Of a DNA stretch of 64,000 bases, positions 54,717 through 64,000 are shown piece by piece. Source of the stretch: Vigna angularis. Lineage: Eukaryota; Streptophyta; Magnoliopsida; Fabales; Fabaceae. Location: contig NC_068975.1 in the NCBI RefSeq assembly GCF_016808095.1, forward strand, positions 6,315,501 through 6,379,500. Reading direction: 5' to 3'. The position numbers were made by a program, and so were the translations under genes. Under the pieces are notes generated by a model that was not told the DNA's origin, ran no database searches, and worked only from the letters and a program-made list of their open reading frames with translations. Position 1 is the stretch's first letter; the number at the start of each line of letters is the position of its first letter.

Positions 54717-55216
54717 ATGGTATCGAACTTCATGGTCTCTATCATAGTCCCCTTATTCCTCTTCTCCTTGTTTGTTGTTCATGTTTCCTCTTGTAGTCAG
54801 ATTGATAAACTCTCCCTCTTGGCTTTCTCTGGGAACATATCCACCTGTCCACCTTTTCCTTCTCTGAATTGGTCTGATTCTCTTGACTGCTGTGCTTGGG
54901 AAGGCATTACTTGTGATGGGGATCTTAGAGTCACACATCTTTTGCTACCTTCTAGAGGTCTCACTGGCTTCATCTCCCCCTTTCTCACAAACCTCTCTTC
55001 TCTCTCTTACCTTAATCTCTCCCATAACAGATTATCTGGTGGTCTCCAGCACCAGCTTTTTTCATTGCTCAGTCACTTGGTGGTTCTTGATTTGAGCTAC
55101 AATCATCTGTGTGGTGAATTGCCACCTTTTGTCGGTGATAACAGTGGCAAAAAGTAGCAGTGGTGCTGCTATCCAGGAGCTGGATTTGTCCAGCAACTTT
55201 TTCAACGTAATCGCCT
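54717..55216 (+). pseudogene. LRR receptor-like kinase N-terminus (PSY1R/PSKR-like), truncated
   Basis: MVSNFMVSIIVPLFLFSLFV is a signal peptide, followed by the LRR N-cap (DKLSLLAFSGN, CPPFPSLNWSDSLDCCAWEG, ITCDG with paired cysteines) and three to four LRRs (LLLPSRGLTGFISPFLTNLS, LSYLNLSHNRLSG, LVVLDLSYNHLCGELPPFVG). The frame stops at 55155. One shift restores SSSGAAIQELDLSSNFFN for about 20 codons and homology then ends near 55216. It resembles receptors for tyrosine-sulfated peptides (PSY1R group) by the LNWS/CCxWEGI/LLLPSRGL pattern. The remaining LRRs, membrane segment and kinase are absent. It is the only host-gene-like relic in the window. Confidence 0.8.
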
Positions 55217-56621
55217 TAAAGTGAAATATTAAAATATTAGGCTTGTTTTGATATTAGTTAACATGTCTGGTCCTGACTTAAGCTAACATGATGGATAATA
55301 ATTGTGTGAAAGGTGCCTTTGGGTTCACAAATTATCAACAATAAATTATTATTATTGTCAATATGTTTATGGAAATTACAAGTAGAAAGAACAACGTCAA
55401 CAAATTTATTAGTGTGTGTCAGGGGTTTGCATGAAGAAGAAGCAATGATATCATAGTATTTAGAAAACATGACTTTGATGTTGCATTGCTTCCAAATAAA
55501 TATGAAAATGTTGATGTCAAAATTTCACTATGTTTTAAAATTACTCTTTTTTAATTAGTAAGACTTTTCTTAAAAGAAATACATATTATTTTGATAAATT
55601 TTCACCAAAATTTTATCTTAAATAATATGAAGAAATAAAAAAATAATATAAAGATAAAAGTTGATTTAAATATTAGTATCAGATATCTCTTTAAAAGGTA
55701 TATAATGTTAAGACAATCTATCGTGAGAAAAATTACATATTTATTATTAATATATGATAACATCTCTTTTGTTAAGTATTAAGAAGATATCACTTTATCA
55801 AAGGTATCTGGTATACTTTTATTTATTCTTTTAATTGAAAGTGTAATTCCAATACAGTAGTTTATTTTTATTTACACTAGTTTTGAAAAAGTAGAAAACC
55901 CATTTGATGCTAACACTAGTTTTGACTAGTTTGCTCTCAAATTTGGTATCACCACTGATTTAACATTTCTCTTATTCCAGTACTGTTTCCAGCATTTTAT
56001 TATCTTTCTTTAGTTGACTGCCCCTCTATTACTTTATTATAAATTGATATGTGATGTTCTTTCTTTTGTAGTTGTACTCGGTACCAGCAATCCAGTATAG
56101 AACAAGTCATTTTGACAATCAACCAAAGCTCCTAGTAAGACCTAAACCTTCAAATAATGATCCTTTTGCAAATGTATGCTTATGCAACTGTATGTAACAT
56201 ATTAGGAGGGTTATTTAGTTCTTTAAATGTTGATTTTTTAATTAAAATTATTTAGCTAAGCAATTAAACACATCAAGCACTATCTACTGTAATTTGATAT
56301 TTCTTTAACTATGCTAGGTTGTAGTGAAAGTTTTAGCTCAACTTGTAGGTTGGCCAATATCCTTCTATCTTGAAAGCTTAAAACAATATTGTACATAGTG
56401 ATTAATATAAAACAATAACATTGTACATAGTGATTTACATGTACAAAACAAGTATTAAGATAGAGACATGTTGAAAAACATTCTAAGATATTGTGTAGAG
56501 AAGAGGACCTAAATTAATTTAGGTTATTGTTTAGGAAGCCATTTGATAGGGCACGTGTCCTACTATGGAGACGTGTATTAACCATTGGCTAATTGTTTTG
56601 TAATCGATTTATGTACAGAAC
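55217..56621. other. AT-rich intergenic sequence
   Basis: About 1.4 kb with no gene, LTR or clear repeat that I can support. It may hold the missing left end of the CACTA derivative, but no CACTACAAG-type terminus was found. Confidence 0.5.
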
Positions 56622-57397
56622 ATGGATGATGCTCAACCAAATCGTTCATGGATGTACGATAGGTGTCATAGAGGAAGAGGTGCTTTGAAAGAGTCTTTTG
56701 TATTGGGTGTTGAAGAGTTTATAAGTAAAGCTTGTGAACAAGAACGTTATCGTAGAGACGGGGGTCTTCGATGTCCATGTTTAAAGTGCGATTGTACAAA
56801 GATTCTGCACGAAAGAGTTGTAAAGGTTCACCTTTACAAGAACGGTTTCAAGCCTAATTATTTCATTTGGGAGGATCATGGGGAAAGAATGCTAGAAGAT
56901 GATGTACAGAATCATGAAAGTTGGATGGCTGTAGAGACGGAACGTGGTCAAATTAACCAATTTCAAACAATGGAAGACATGGTGCATGATGCTCTTAGGC
57001 AAAATGAGTCGTGTCAAGCATCTACTTCTAATAACATTGAAGAGGCTCCGAATGAAGAAACACAAAGGTTTTTTAATTCTTTGTTGGATGCAAACCAACC
57101 GTTGTATGAAGGAGCATCAGATTCGAAATTATCAATGTGTGTCAGACTATTAGCTTGCAAGTCAAATTGGAATATTCCTAACCAATGCATAGATTTTATT
57201 GCAAAAATGGTTATGGATGCAACACCCATCAAATCAGGTTTGCCTAAAACATACTACGATGCAAACAAGTGTGTATCAAAGTTGGGATTACAATCGTAGA
57301 GGATTGATTGTTGCGTGGATGGTTGCATGCTCTTCTATGATAATGAATATGGTAAGAATGATGGCGCGTTGCTTGAATACACTTTTTTCTTGTAGTG
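56622..57397 (+). mobile_element. Deletion derivative of a second CACTA family (N-terminal transposase plus right terminus)
   Basis: The frame from 56622 reads MDDAQPNRSWMYDRCHRGRG, LKESFVLGVEEFISKACEQE, GGLRCPCLKCDCTKILHERV, the zinc-finger-like N-domain of CACTA transposases, then LACKSNWNIPNQCIDFIAKM of the TNP2 start. A TAG at 57297 is followed in frame by RIDCCVDGCMLFYDNEYGKN. Within 25 bases the sequence reaches TTTTTTCTTGTAGTG at 57397, the inverse of the CACTACAAGAAA terminus typical of plant CACTA elements. Most of TNP2 has been deleted. No left terminus recognised. Confidence 0.8.
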
Positions 57398-57490
57398 AAA
57401 ACCCTACGTCCCAGTCTTTCCTACTTCTCTTCTTTCTAATATCTTCCTCCCTTTCGGTCACAACCCCTTCCTCTATCACAACCACCATTG
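57398..57490 (+). repeat. Duplicate of 58570-58675
   Basis: AAAACCCTACGTCCCAGTC, TTTCCTACTTCTCTTC and TCACAACCCCTTCCT recur near 58580-58670 with few changes. The CACTA derivative ends at the edge of this copy. Confidence 0.75.
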
Positions 57491-57957
57491 AATTTATATT
57501 TATTTTCTTTTTTTTTGCATTCACAAAACCCTTAATTATTTTTCAAAGTCTTAATTAGTTATGACTTATCTGCAATGCCATTTACTCTCGTACAAGTATG
57601 ATCATTGCAGGTGGAACCACAACCACAATAAGAAAGGGTAAGTAACGAGAAATATAACATAGCATACAATTCAGTAATCATATCATCATAACACAGATAT
57701 ATCAGTCATCATATCACATTATATCTTAATACTCAACTCATAACTCCCAACATCACATTACATCTCAATACTCAACTCATAACACCGACTAAAATAGTTA
57801 TTACATATAATGCACCACAATATTCAACTCATAACTCAGATCATTCACACAAGCTTGTGTTGCTTCCTTGAATTTTGTTGTACCAAACCTACTTCGCAAA
57901 ACAGAACGATTCGAGTCGTCTTCCATCGCAACTTCAGACCTATCTCCTTGATTCCTT
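57491..57957. other. LTR scrap and unassigned sequence
   Basis: 57500-57560 resembles the LTR stretch at 61115-61170 (TTTATTTTCTTTTTTT, CAAAGTCTTAATTAGTTA). The rest contains imperfect repeats of CATATCAC/CAACTCATAAC at 57660-57840. No gene. Confidence 0.4.
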
Positions 57958-58200
57958 GATGCGGCTGTCGCGGCCCATCAAATTTGATGTGCAATTAAAA
58001 TGCAGTATAGTGTTAGGAAGTGACTCCTAGGTCGTCTCTCAAGAACCAAATGTGCAATGAAAGAAATCTGCAAAACAGAAATATTGAACGACTTTAACAT
58101 TGAGACCAAACAGTCTCTAAACTAGCAAAATGGAAATGAACACAAACATGAAAGTCGAACGGTTAAAGTAAAAGTGCGTAGCACAAATAAAAATGAAAAA
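57958..58200 (-). repeat. Family-C LTR end fragment
   Basis: TGATGCGGCTGTCGCGGCCC at the left edge; ATGCAGTATAGTGTTAGGAA and GTGACTCCTAGGTCGTCTCT match 22780-22822. Truncated. Confidence 0.6.
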
Positions 58201-58877
58201 TGATTCTTTGACACACCTAAATTTTTTATATTCATTTGACATTATTCTTTTCTTACTTTTTACTCTTTTCTTTCTTGAAACAATACAAAAGTTTACACTT
58301 TTATGATCATTTTACTCTTGTACTCTATGTCAAATGAATGTAAAAGTATGTCATGGTACCACTACTCAATAAAAATTAAATAACCATGGATGGAGATGAG
58401 TTTTTATGTCGAATAAGAGATAATCAAATATCTAGTCGTCGTATTGTCATCCCTACTACTCACAATACCTAAACTACTATAACTAATATTTTATGTGTTG
58501 TTTAATTTTAAAAGAATGATGACTTTTTTTTTCTAATGATAAATACCTTTCAATCACATCTAGAATATTTTTCTCTCCCCTCAAAAACCCTCCGTCCCAG
58601 TCTTTCCTACTTCTCTTCTTTCTAATCTCTTCCTCCCTTTGGGTCACAACCCCTTCCTTTGTCACAACCACCATTGCGATTTGGTCTTCCCCAACCTCCA
58701 TTGTTTTCGAAGTTTACCATTACCCAATATCCATACATTTATCGTCTCCAATCGCGAATTTGTCTTTCCCTTTCTCCATTGCTCATCAGACATGGAACGC
58801 CAGTTTCTTGTAGCCCTTTTGTGGTTTCATGAGCAAGGTGGTGGTTGACGTGACTGTGAATGATGAAGTTTAAAAAC

Positions 58878-60779
58878 TGATGAAGTTTAAATTGATATAT
58901 ACTCTGAATGAGTTTGTGCATTCTGATTTCATAACGAACGTTTGGTTATTATTCTGTTAGATGTATTGCCATAATGATAACGATTGATTTCACTATTATT
59001 TGGGATTAAATTTTGATAATAAATGAACCCTTTTTTACTTAGAAACTTGCTAGTTCTCTTGTTTTGAGCTTATTTTGGTGAATAAGAGAGTTGAGGTTAT
59101 ACTTGAGGATTTTATCACTAATTCATTTGATTTTGTGGGAAATTGGGATGAATTGGAAGACGAGTTAAATTGTGAAGAAGTTGAAACTCATAAAGGACAA
59201 AAAGAGCACCAGAAGGTCCGTGGGCACCCTTTTCTAGGGCCGTGGGCGCTGGTTGTCTCGCAACCATGCTTGGGCGCCCTTTTTTGGACCCTTAGCAATG
59301 AAGGTCTCGCACCCACGCCTGAGCGCCCTTTTAGGGACACTGAGCGCCAATCTTCAAGTATCGTTTCATGCCTTGGCGCCCTTCTTAGGGCACTGAGCCC
59401 CATTTCTCTCACAAGCTCACTTGAGCGCCCTGAGTAGAGGCATTGAGCGTTGGCAACATTGGCCCATGATCCAATTCAACTGTATGTAAAGTCTTGCACG
59501 TCCTAGTGAGGGTATCTTTTGACATAAGTGACACAAATTCAGACTTTTCCAAGTCTCTAGAGGCAGAAGTGGATGCAGAAGCTCTCCTCTTTGGTTTTTA
59601 GAGTTATCTTTCATTCTCATTCCATTGTACATCTAGTTTCTCCATGACAAGGAGGAACTAAATTCAATTTGTTGTTGGGGAAGATGTAACCTCTAAACTT
59701 TCATGTATTTGAATTAATTCCAAATTATATATGCTTCTTTCATTAATTGTTAGGGTTATTCTCCTTTGCTCTATGTTTGTTATGTTTAACTCATTCATGG
59801 CATGATTTTGGGTTTTCTTTGTTATTGACAAATTGACGAAGTTTAAATTGATATATACTCTGAATGAGTTTGTGCATTCTGATTTCATAACGAACATTTG
59901 GTTATTGTTCTGTGAGATGTATTGCCATAATGATAACGATTGATTTCACTATTATTTGGGATTAAATTTTTATAATAAATGAACTCTTTTTTACTTAGAA
60001 ACTTGCTAGTTCTCTTGTTTTGGGCTTATTTTGGTGAATAAGAGAGTTGAGGTTATACTTGAGGATTTTATCACTAAATTCATTTGATTTTGTGGGAAAT
60101 TGGGATGAATTGGAAGATGAGTTAAATTGTGAAGAAGTTGAAACTCATAAAGGACAGAAAAAGCACCAGAAGGTCCGTGGGCGCCCTTTTCTAGGCTCGT
60201 GGGCACTGGTAGTCTCGCAACCATGCTTGGGCGCCCTTTTTTGGACCCTTAGCAATGAAGGTCTCGCACCTACACCTGAGCGCCCTTTTAGGGACACTGA
60301 GCGCCAATCTTCAAGTATCGTTTCACGCCTTGGCGCCCTTCTTGGGGCGCTGAGCCACATTTCTCTCACAAGCTCACTTGGGTGCCCTAGGTAGGGGTGC
60401 TGAGCGTTAGCGACGTTGGCCCATGATCCAATTTAGCTGTATATAAGGACTTGTACGTTCTAGAGGGGGTATCTTTTGACTGAAGTGACGCAAATTCAAA
60501 CTTTTCCAACTCTCTGGAGGCAGAAGCTCTCCTCTTTGGTTTTTAGGGTTTATCTTTCATTCTCATTCAATTGTACATCTAGTTTCTCCATGAAAAGGGG
60601 GAACTAAATTCAATTTGTTGTTGGGGAAGATGTAACCTCTAAACTCTCATGTATTTGAATTAATTCCAAATTATATATGATTCTTTCATTAATTGTTAGG
60701 GTTATTCTCCTTTGCTCTATGCTTGTTATGTTTAACTCATTCATGGCATGATTTTGGGTTTTCTTTGTTATTGACAAAT
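58878..60779 (+). repeat. 956-bp tandem direct duplication containing LTR 5' half
   Basis: 58878-59833 and 59834-60779 are near-identical in register, beginning GA(T/C)GAAGTTTAAATTG and ending GTTATTGACAAAT. Each contains an LTR start TGATAACGATTGATTTC (58974 and 59931), a GAGCGCCC-type cassette and the CATGACAAGGAGGAACT/CATGAAAAGGGGGAACT block. The duplication carries 96 bases of flank in front of the LTR, so it is not a simple tandem LTR. Confidence 0.85.
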
Positions 60780-61285
60780 ACAAAGAAACCTAGAACTGGG
60801 GAATTTCTCCCAAGGGAACTATTGCCTAGACATAGGGATAGAACGCTTGGTTGTCTTAAGCTTCCGTTCATAATGCAAAATTAATTATTAGGGATGCAAA
60901 ACATTGTGGTCTAATAATTATGGATAGGCTTCTTTTGCCGAGACATCGGGTTCTAAGTAATTTAGAAAGTGACATTGACATTTAATGAAGAAGAATTCTT
61001 ATATACATGAGAGTGATTAGGTGAAATCTAAACCCCAACAACATTTTCATCTCATAGTTCAAACATCATCATTCACTTTTGCGTTTCTTTTCAATTGATC
61101 AAAATTGCATTCATATTTATTTTCTTTTTCTTGCATTTACAAAACCCTAAATTGTTTGTCAAAGTCGTAATTAGTTAAGTAATTACATAATTGTTTAGTG
61201 TCGTGAGTCTCTTCAGAAATGATACTTGGTCTTACCATTTATTATTACTTGATACGATTCGGTACACTTACTGAGGTCTTAACAC
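59931..61285 (+). repeat. Athila-related LTR with GGGCGCCC-type cassette
   Basis: Starts TGATAACGATTG and shares with the other LTRs the ACTTAGAAACTTGCTAG block, the CCATGA-AAGG-GAACTAAAT block near 60590, and the end region GTCGTGAGTCTCTTCAG ... GATACGATTCGGTACACTT. Cassette units such as GGGCGCCC and GAGCGCCC lie at 60177-60400. The exact right end is unclear; a primer site is not present. Confidence 0.7.
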
Positions 61286-61469
61286 ATAACATTTAGGTTT
61301 CTTTATATTTCATTTGCAATAGAGAAGAAGAAGTAAATTGGCATAAATTCTAGTTGTGTTTTAAGGTCATAACTTGTAAGTAATAGGAAATTGAGTGGAT
61401 CCTTCTTTGCTAAGCTAGTTTAGTGGTCCAATGCATAGGTTTATTGTAAGACCCATAAAAAAAAATAAG

Positions 61470-61472
<3 letters not shown>

Positions 61473-61560
<88 letters not shown>
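61473..61560. repeat. (TA)n microsatellite
   Basis: About 88 bp of uninterrupted TA dinucleotides near the start of the putative LTR. Assembly length may be unreliable here. Confidence 0.97.
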
Positions 61561-61565
<5 letters not shown>

Positions 61566-61925
61566 GTAGTAAATTTTAGCATTTTATTAGTAATAATAAT
61601 TTTAGTGGATAGAAAAATGTAAATTTTGGATATAAAATTATAGTAATTTTAGAAGGAGAGGTTCAAATTTTTGGTAATTTATTTAGTATTTTTTTAATTG
61701 AATAATAAAAAGTGAATAATAAATAGTAAAAGTGAATAGTGAATAGTAAAAATAAATTCTTATCATGAAAGAAATTAGGATTCCTTAGCATGTAAGAAAT
61801 TAGGATTTCTTAGTATGGAAGAAATTAGGATCAGAATTAATAAGTAAATGATTAAAATATTTTTTTAAATAATATTAAAATAATAAATAATAATAAAATA
61901 TTAATGAATATTAAATTTTTTTACC

Positions 61926-61933
61926 TATAAATA
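61926..61933 (+). promoter_or_regulatory. TATA box of putative chromovirus LTR
   Basis: TATAAATA, followed about 30-50 bp later by AGGGAAGGGTATTTTGCACC and AAGAAAAGAGGAATCAAG. Confidence 0.55.
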
Positions 61934-62280
61934 GCCATAGGAGGGAAGGGTATTTTGCACCAAGAAAAGAGGAATCAAGTGAGAGCTTGAGAAATAGAGA
62001 AGAAAGAGTTAGGGAGAAATTTTTAGTTGCAAGAAGAGTAGAGGTTCTGAAGAGTTTCGGGGGAAACAAATTCGGAGTAGGAGATTAAGTCTGGAATAGA
62101 GGTAGGGGAGCTAATCCTTCTTGTATATGATTTTTATCTATGTTACGATAATGAATATGAGTTATGAGTATGTTAAAATTTTGGTAATGATAGTTATTTA
62201 TTCACTTATATAAATTTAGTTTTCATGATTATAATTTTCTTATTTTCGAGTTAGTATGGTAAAACTTTTCTTTTAATTAT

Positions 62281-62960
62281 TTTGACCGTTGGATTTAACT
62301 AAAATTTTAATAAATGAATCCTAAGACCTATTTCTTCACTTTGACCGTTTGGATTTGTAATTAGAAGTCTGTACTTAGAGAAATAAATCCTGCATGTTTG
62401 AGTAAATTAATTACCCCTGTAGATCTGTTACTTAGTCATCTCGGTAAAATATATATTATGACTCATTTGACCGATAGATCAACTTGAAAATTTTATATAT
62501 GATTCCTAAGATATATTAATACACTTTGACCGATCGGATTTTTAATTGAAAGTCTATGGTTGGAGAAAATAATTTTTAAGTTTTGAAAAATCTGATGAAC
62601 ACTATATTTCTGTTCTTAAGTTATCCTGGTACAAATTTCATATATATTTCATTTACCGCTAGATTGAGCCCAAAATTTAGTATGTAATTCATAAGACATA
62701 TTAAGTCATTTTGACCGTTCAGATTTGTAATTAAATGTTTGTGCTTAGGGAAATTAGTTCCACATTTTGAGTATAACCAAAAACCACTTAAAATTCTGCA
62801 CCTGAGTTACCTCGGTAAAACCTCAATATCTATCTAGTTAACCGTTGGATCAACCTGAAATTTTAATATGTAGTTCATAACAAATAGTGAATTATTGTGA
62901 CCATTCAGATTTGAAATCGGAGTTACAGATTTATAGATATTAATTTCGTATCTTCTCAGG
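62281..62960 (+). repeat. About 186-bp tandem repeat, 3.5 diverged units
   Basis: TTTGACCG(T/A)(T/C)(T/C)GGATTT(G/T)TAATT starts at about 62340, 62524, 62710 and 62900 (spacing 184-190). The partner motif ACCGNTNGATCAACTTGAAA lies between them at 62281, 62468, 62650 and 62840. The TTTGACCG cores could also bind WRKY-type factors. Confidence 0.8.
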
Positions 62961-63385
62961 GATCTCAATATTGCTTAATTTCTATTTTTTTTATATCTAT
63001 ATTAAATTTCGGTGTTAATATTATATGCTGTTGTTTTAAATCTGTAAATAAGAAATTTGTTAAAAACTAGTTGAGGAACGCTTTGGCTAAGGAAAGATTT
63101 GGTACTTAAGTTGTCCATTGTGACGCACCTCTCGTTCCTGGAAGTTTACTCGACAAGTTTTTAACTTAAATCCTATTGAACAGATTATGTACTGTTAAAT
63201 TATTGTGTAATATATCTTGTTGGAATATATTCAGTTTGTATGATTTCTGAAATAATTGGATTTTATTAGATTTGAATTTATGCATCTGAACATGATTGTG
63301 AATTATAATGATGTGATTTATGTGGAGAGTATGTGAATGTATGCGATATAGTCAATTTGTATGACTTTTGGGATGGATGGACGTG

Positions 63386-63600
63386 ATGCATATTGGTGTA
63401 TGCATTCTGATTTGGTGTTTGATGCATATTGGTGTATGCATTCTGATATGTTGTTGATGCATATTGGTGTATGCATTCTGATTTGGTGTTTGATGCATAT
63501 TGGTGTATGCATGATGCATATTGGTGTATGCATGATGCATATTGGTGTATGCATTCTGATTTGATGTTTGATATATATTGATGCATGCAATGTGGTTTAG
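63386..63600 (+). repeat. 36-bp tandem repeat with GATGCATATTGGTGTATGCAT unit
   Basis: Units at 63386, 63422, 63457 and 63493, then two 21-bp short forms and one more full unit. The core is a near-palindrome (ATGCATA...TATGCAT). Open frames on both strands here come only from the repeat. Confidence 0.9.
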
Positions 63601-64000
63601 TGTGTAACTCATATTTGTTTATGTAATTTGATCTGGTATAGTGAGCATAGTATGGTTTGGTATCGAAGTATGTTTATTGTATTGAATTGTTAGCTCACCC
63701 TACTTGTTTGTGTATGCATGTGAATGCGATGATCGTATAATGCGTGATGTTATACAGGAGCAGATGTTATTACAGATGCGATGGCTGACGCTTTTGAACA
63801 TGCATAAAGGTCGAAAGAGAGATGGGATAAAGGACTTGGGATTGTGATTTTAGTGTTTTAAAAATTTATTTCGATCCTGACTATGTGGACATTTTATTTT
63901 CGGAAGAATCGATTGTAATAAATAATGTACTATTTTCTGTCTATGTTGAAGTTTAAAATTTCAAAATTTCTACATTTATTTTTTTACGAAAAAATTTAGT

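Larger units (their letters stand above)
61445..64000 (+). repeat. Probable chromovirus (Tekay-type) LTR, running off the window
   Basis: Starts TGTAAGACCCATAAAA, a start common in plant chromovirus LTRs. A good promoter (TATAAATA at 61926-61933) is followed by a purine-rich early transcript. Later parts include AGCTCACCCTACTTGTTTGTG and ACAGGAGCAGATGTTATTACAG near 63690-63770, which I associate with such LTRs. No coding region. The assignment is from memory of family features and is uncertain. Confidence 0.45.

Noticed and set aside
59075..60394. Two near-identical frames of 120 and 115 codons
   Set aside because: They result from the 956-bp LTR duplication and run through the GAGCGCCC cassette; the register is not conserved in sister LTRs.
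63278..63612. Frames of repeated HQYA/NQNAYTNM peptides
   Set aside because: Pure translation of the 36-bp tandem repeat; not a gene.

Overview
The window is plant nuclear DNA and holds almost nothing but nested transposable elements. Athila-type Ty3/gypsy retrotransposons, a Mutator-like element (MULE) with two intron-containing genes, CACTA transposons with a TNP2-type transposase, a copia relic and an LRR-receptor relic point to a repeat-rich, probably pericentromeric region of a dicot. A legume of the Phaseolus/Vigna type is my inference from the flavour of the LTRs; no single-copy host gene fixes it. I see no intact, clearly functional host gene.

Layout. 1-4506: 3' part of a non-autonomous Athila-like element (gag-protease, no RT or integrase, LTR at 3305-4506). 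4507-8158: remains of a second LTR family, with an array of GACCGAACGGTC-type dyads. 8159-15408: a second Athila-like copy (gag, protease, ORF2, LTR). 15409-21388 and 33771-about 35040: organelle-derived DNA, with a plastid-type tRNA-Trp gene on the right, forming one insertion (NUMT) cut in two by a complete MULE (21389-33761). The MULE has about 290-bp terminal inverted repeats and a perfect 9-bp target duplication. It carries a transposase gene on the minus strand and, convergent with it, a small GRF-zinc-finger/membrane-protein gene. The transposase gene is itself broken by a solo-LTR-like insertion (22739-24835) and by a complete Athila-like element (25726-31249, 5-bp duplication CTCTC). 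About 35040-35977: right end of a CACTA element lying inside an Athila LTR. 35978-39752: a further non-autonomous Athila copy. 40544-45056: left end and transposase of a CACTA element inserted in a gypsy RT relic and cut on the right by another LTR (45057-45901) with a gag-like gene. 47142-53160: gene-free or LTR-derived. 53163-57397: copia, LRR-receptor and CACTA relics. 57398-64000: tandemly duplicated LTR and a probable chromovirus LTR with satellite-like repeats.

How the parts fit. The order of nesting can be read directly: Athila LTR, then organelle DNA, then MULE, then a solo-LTR-like element and a young Athila copy inside the MULE transposase. The Athila copies share one deletion-derivative layout (gag-protease joined to a pol tail), so they must have been mobilised in trans. 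Their internal RNA carries a family of hairpins with an invariant loop and covarying stems, and their LTRs carry interchangeable short-repeat cassettes just upstream of the TATA box. With the MuDR-like two-gene MULE and the long-palindrome CACTA ends, these are the most interesting signals here.
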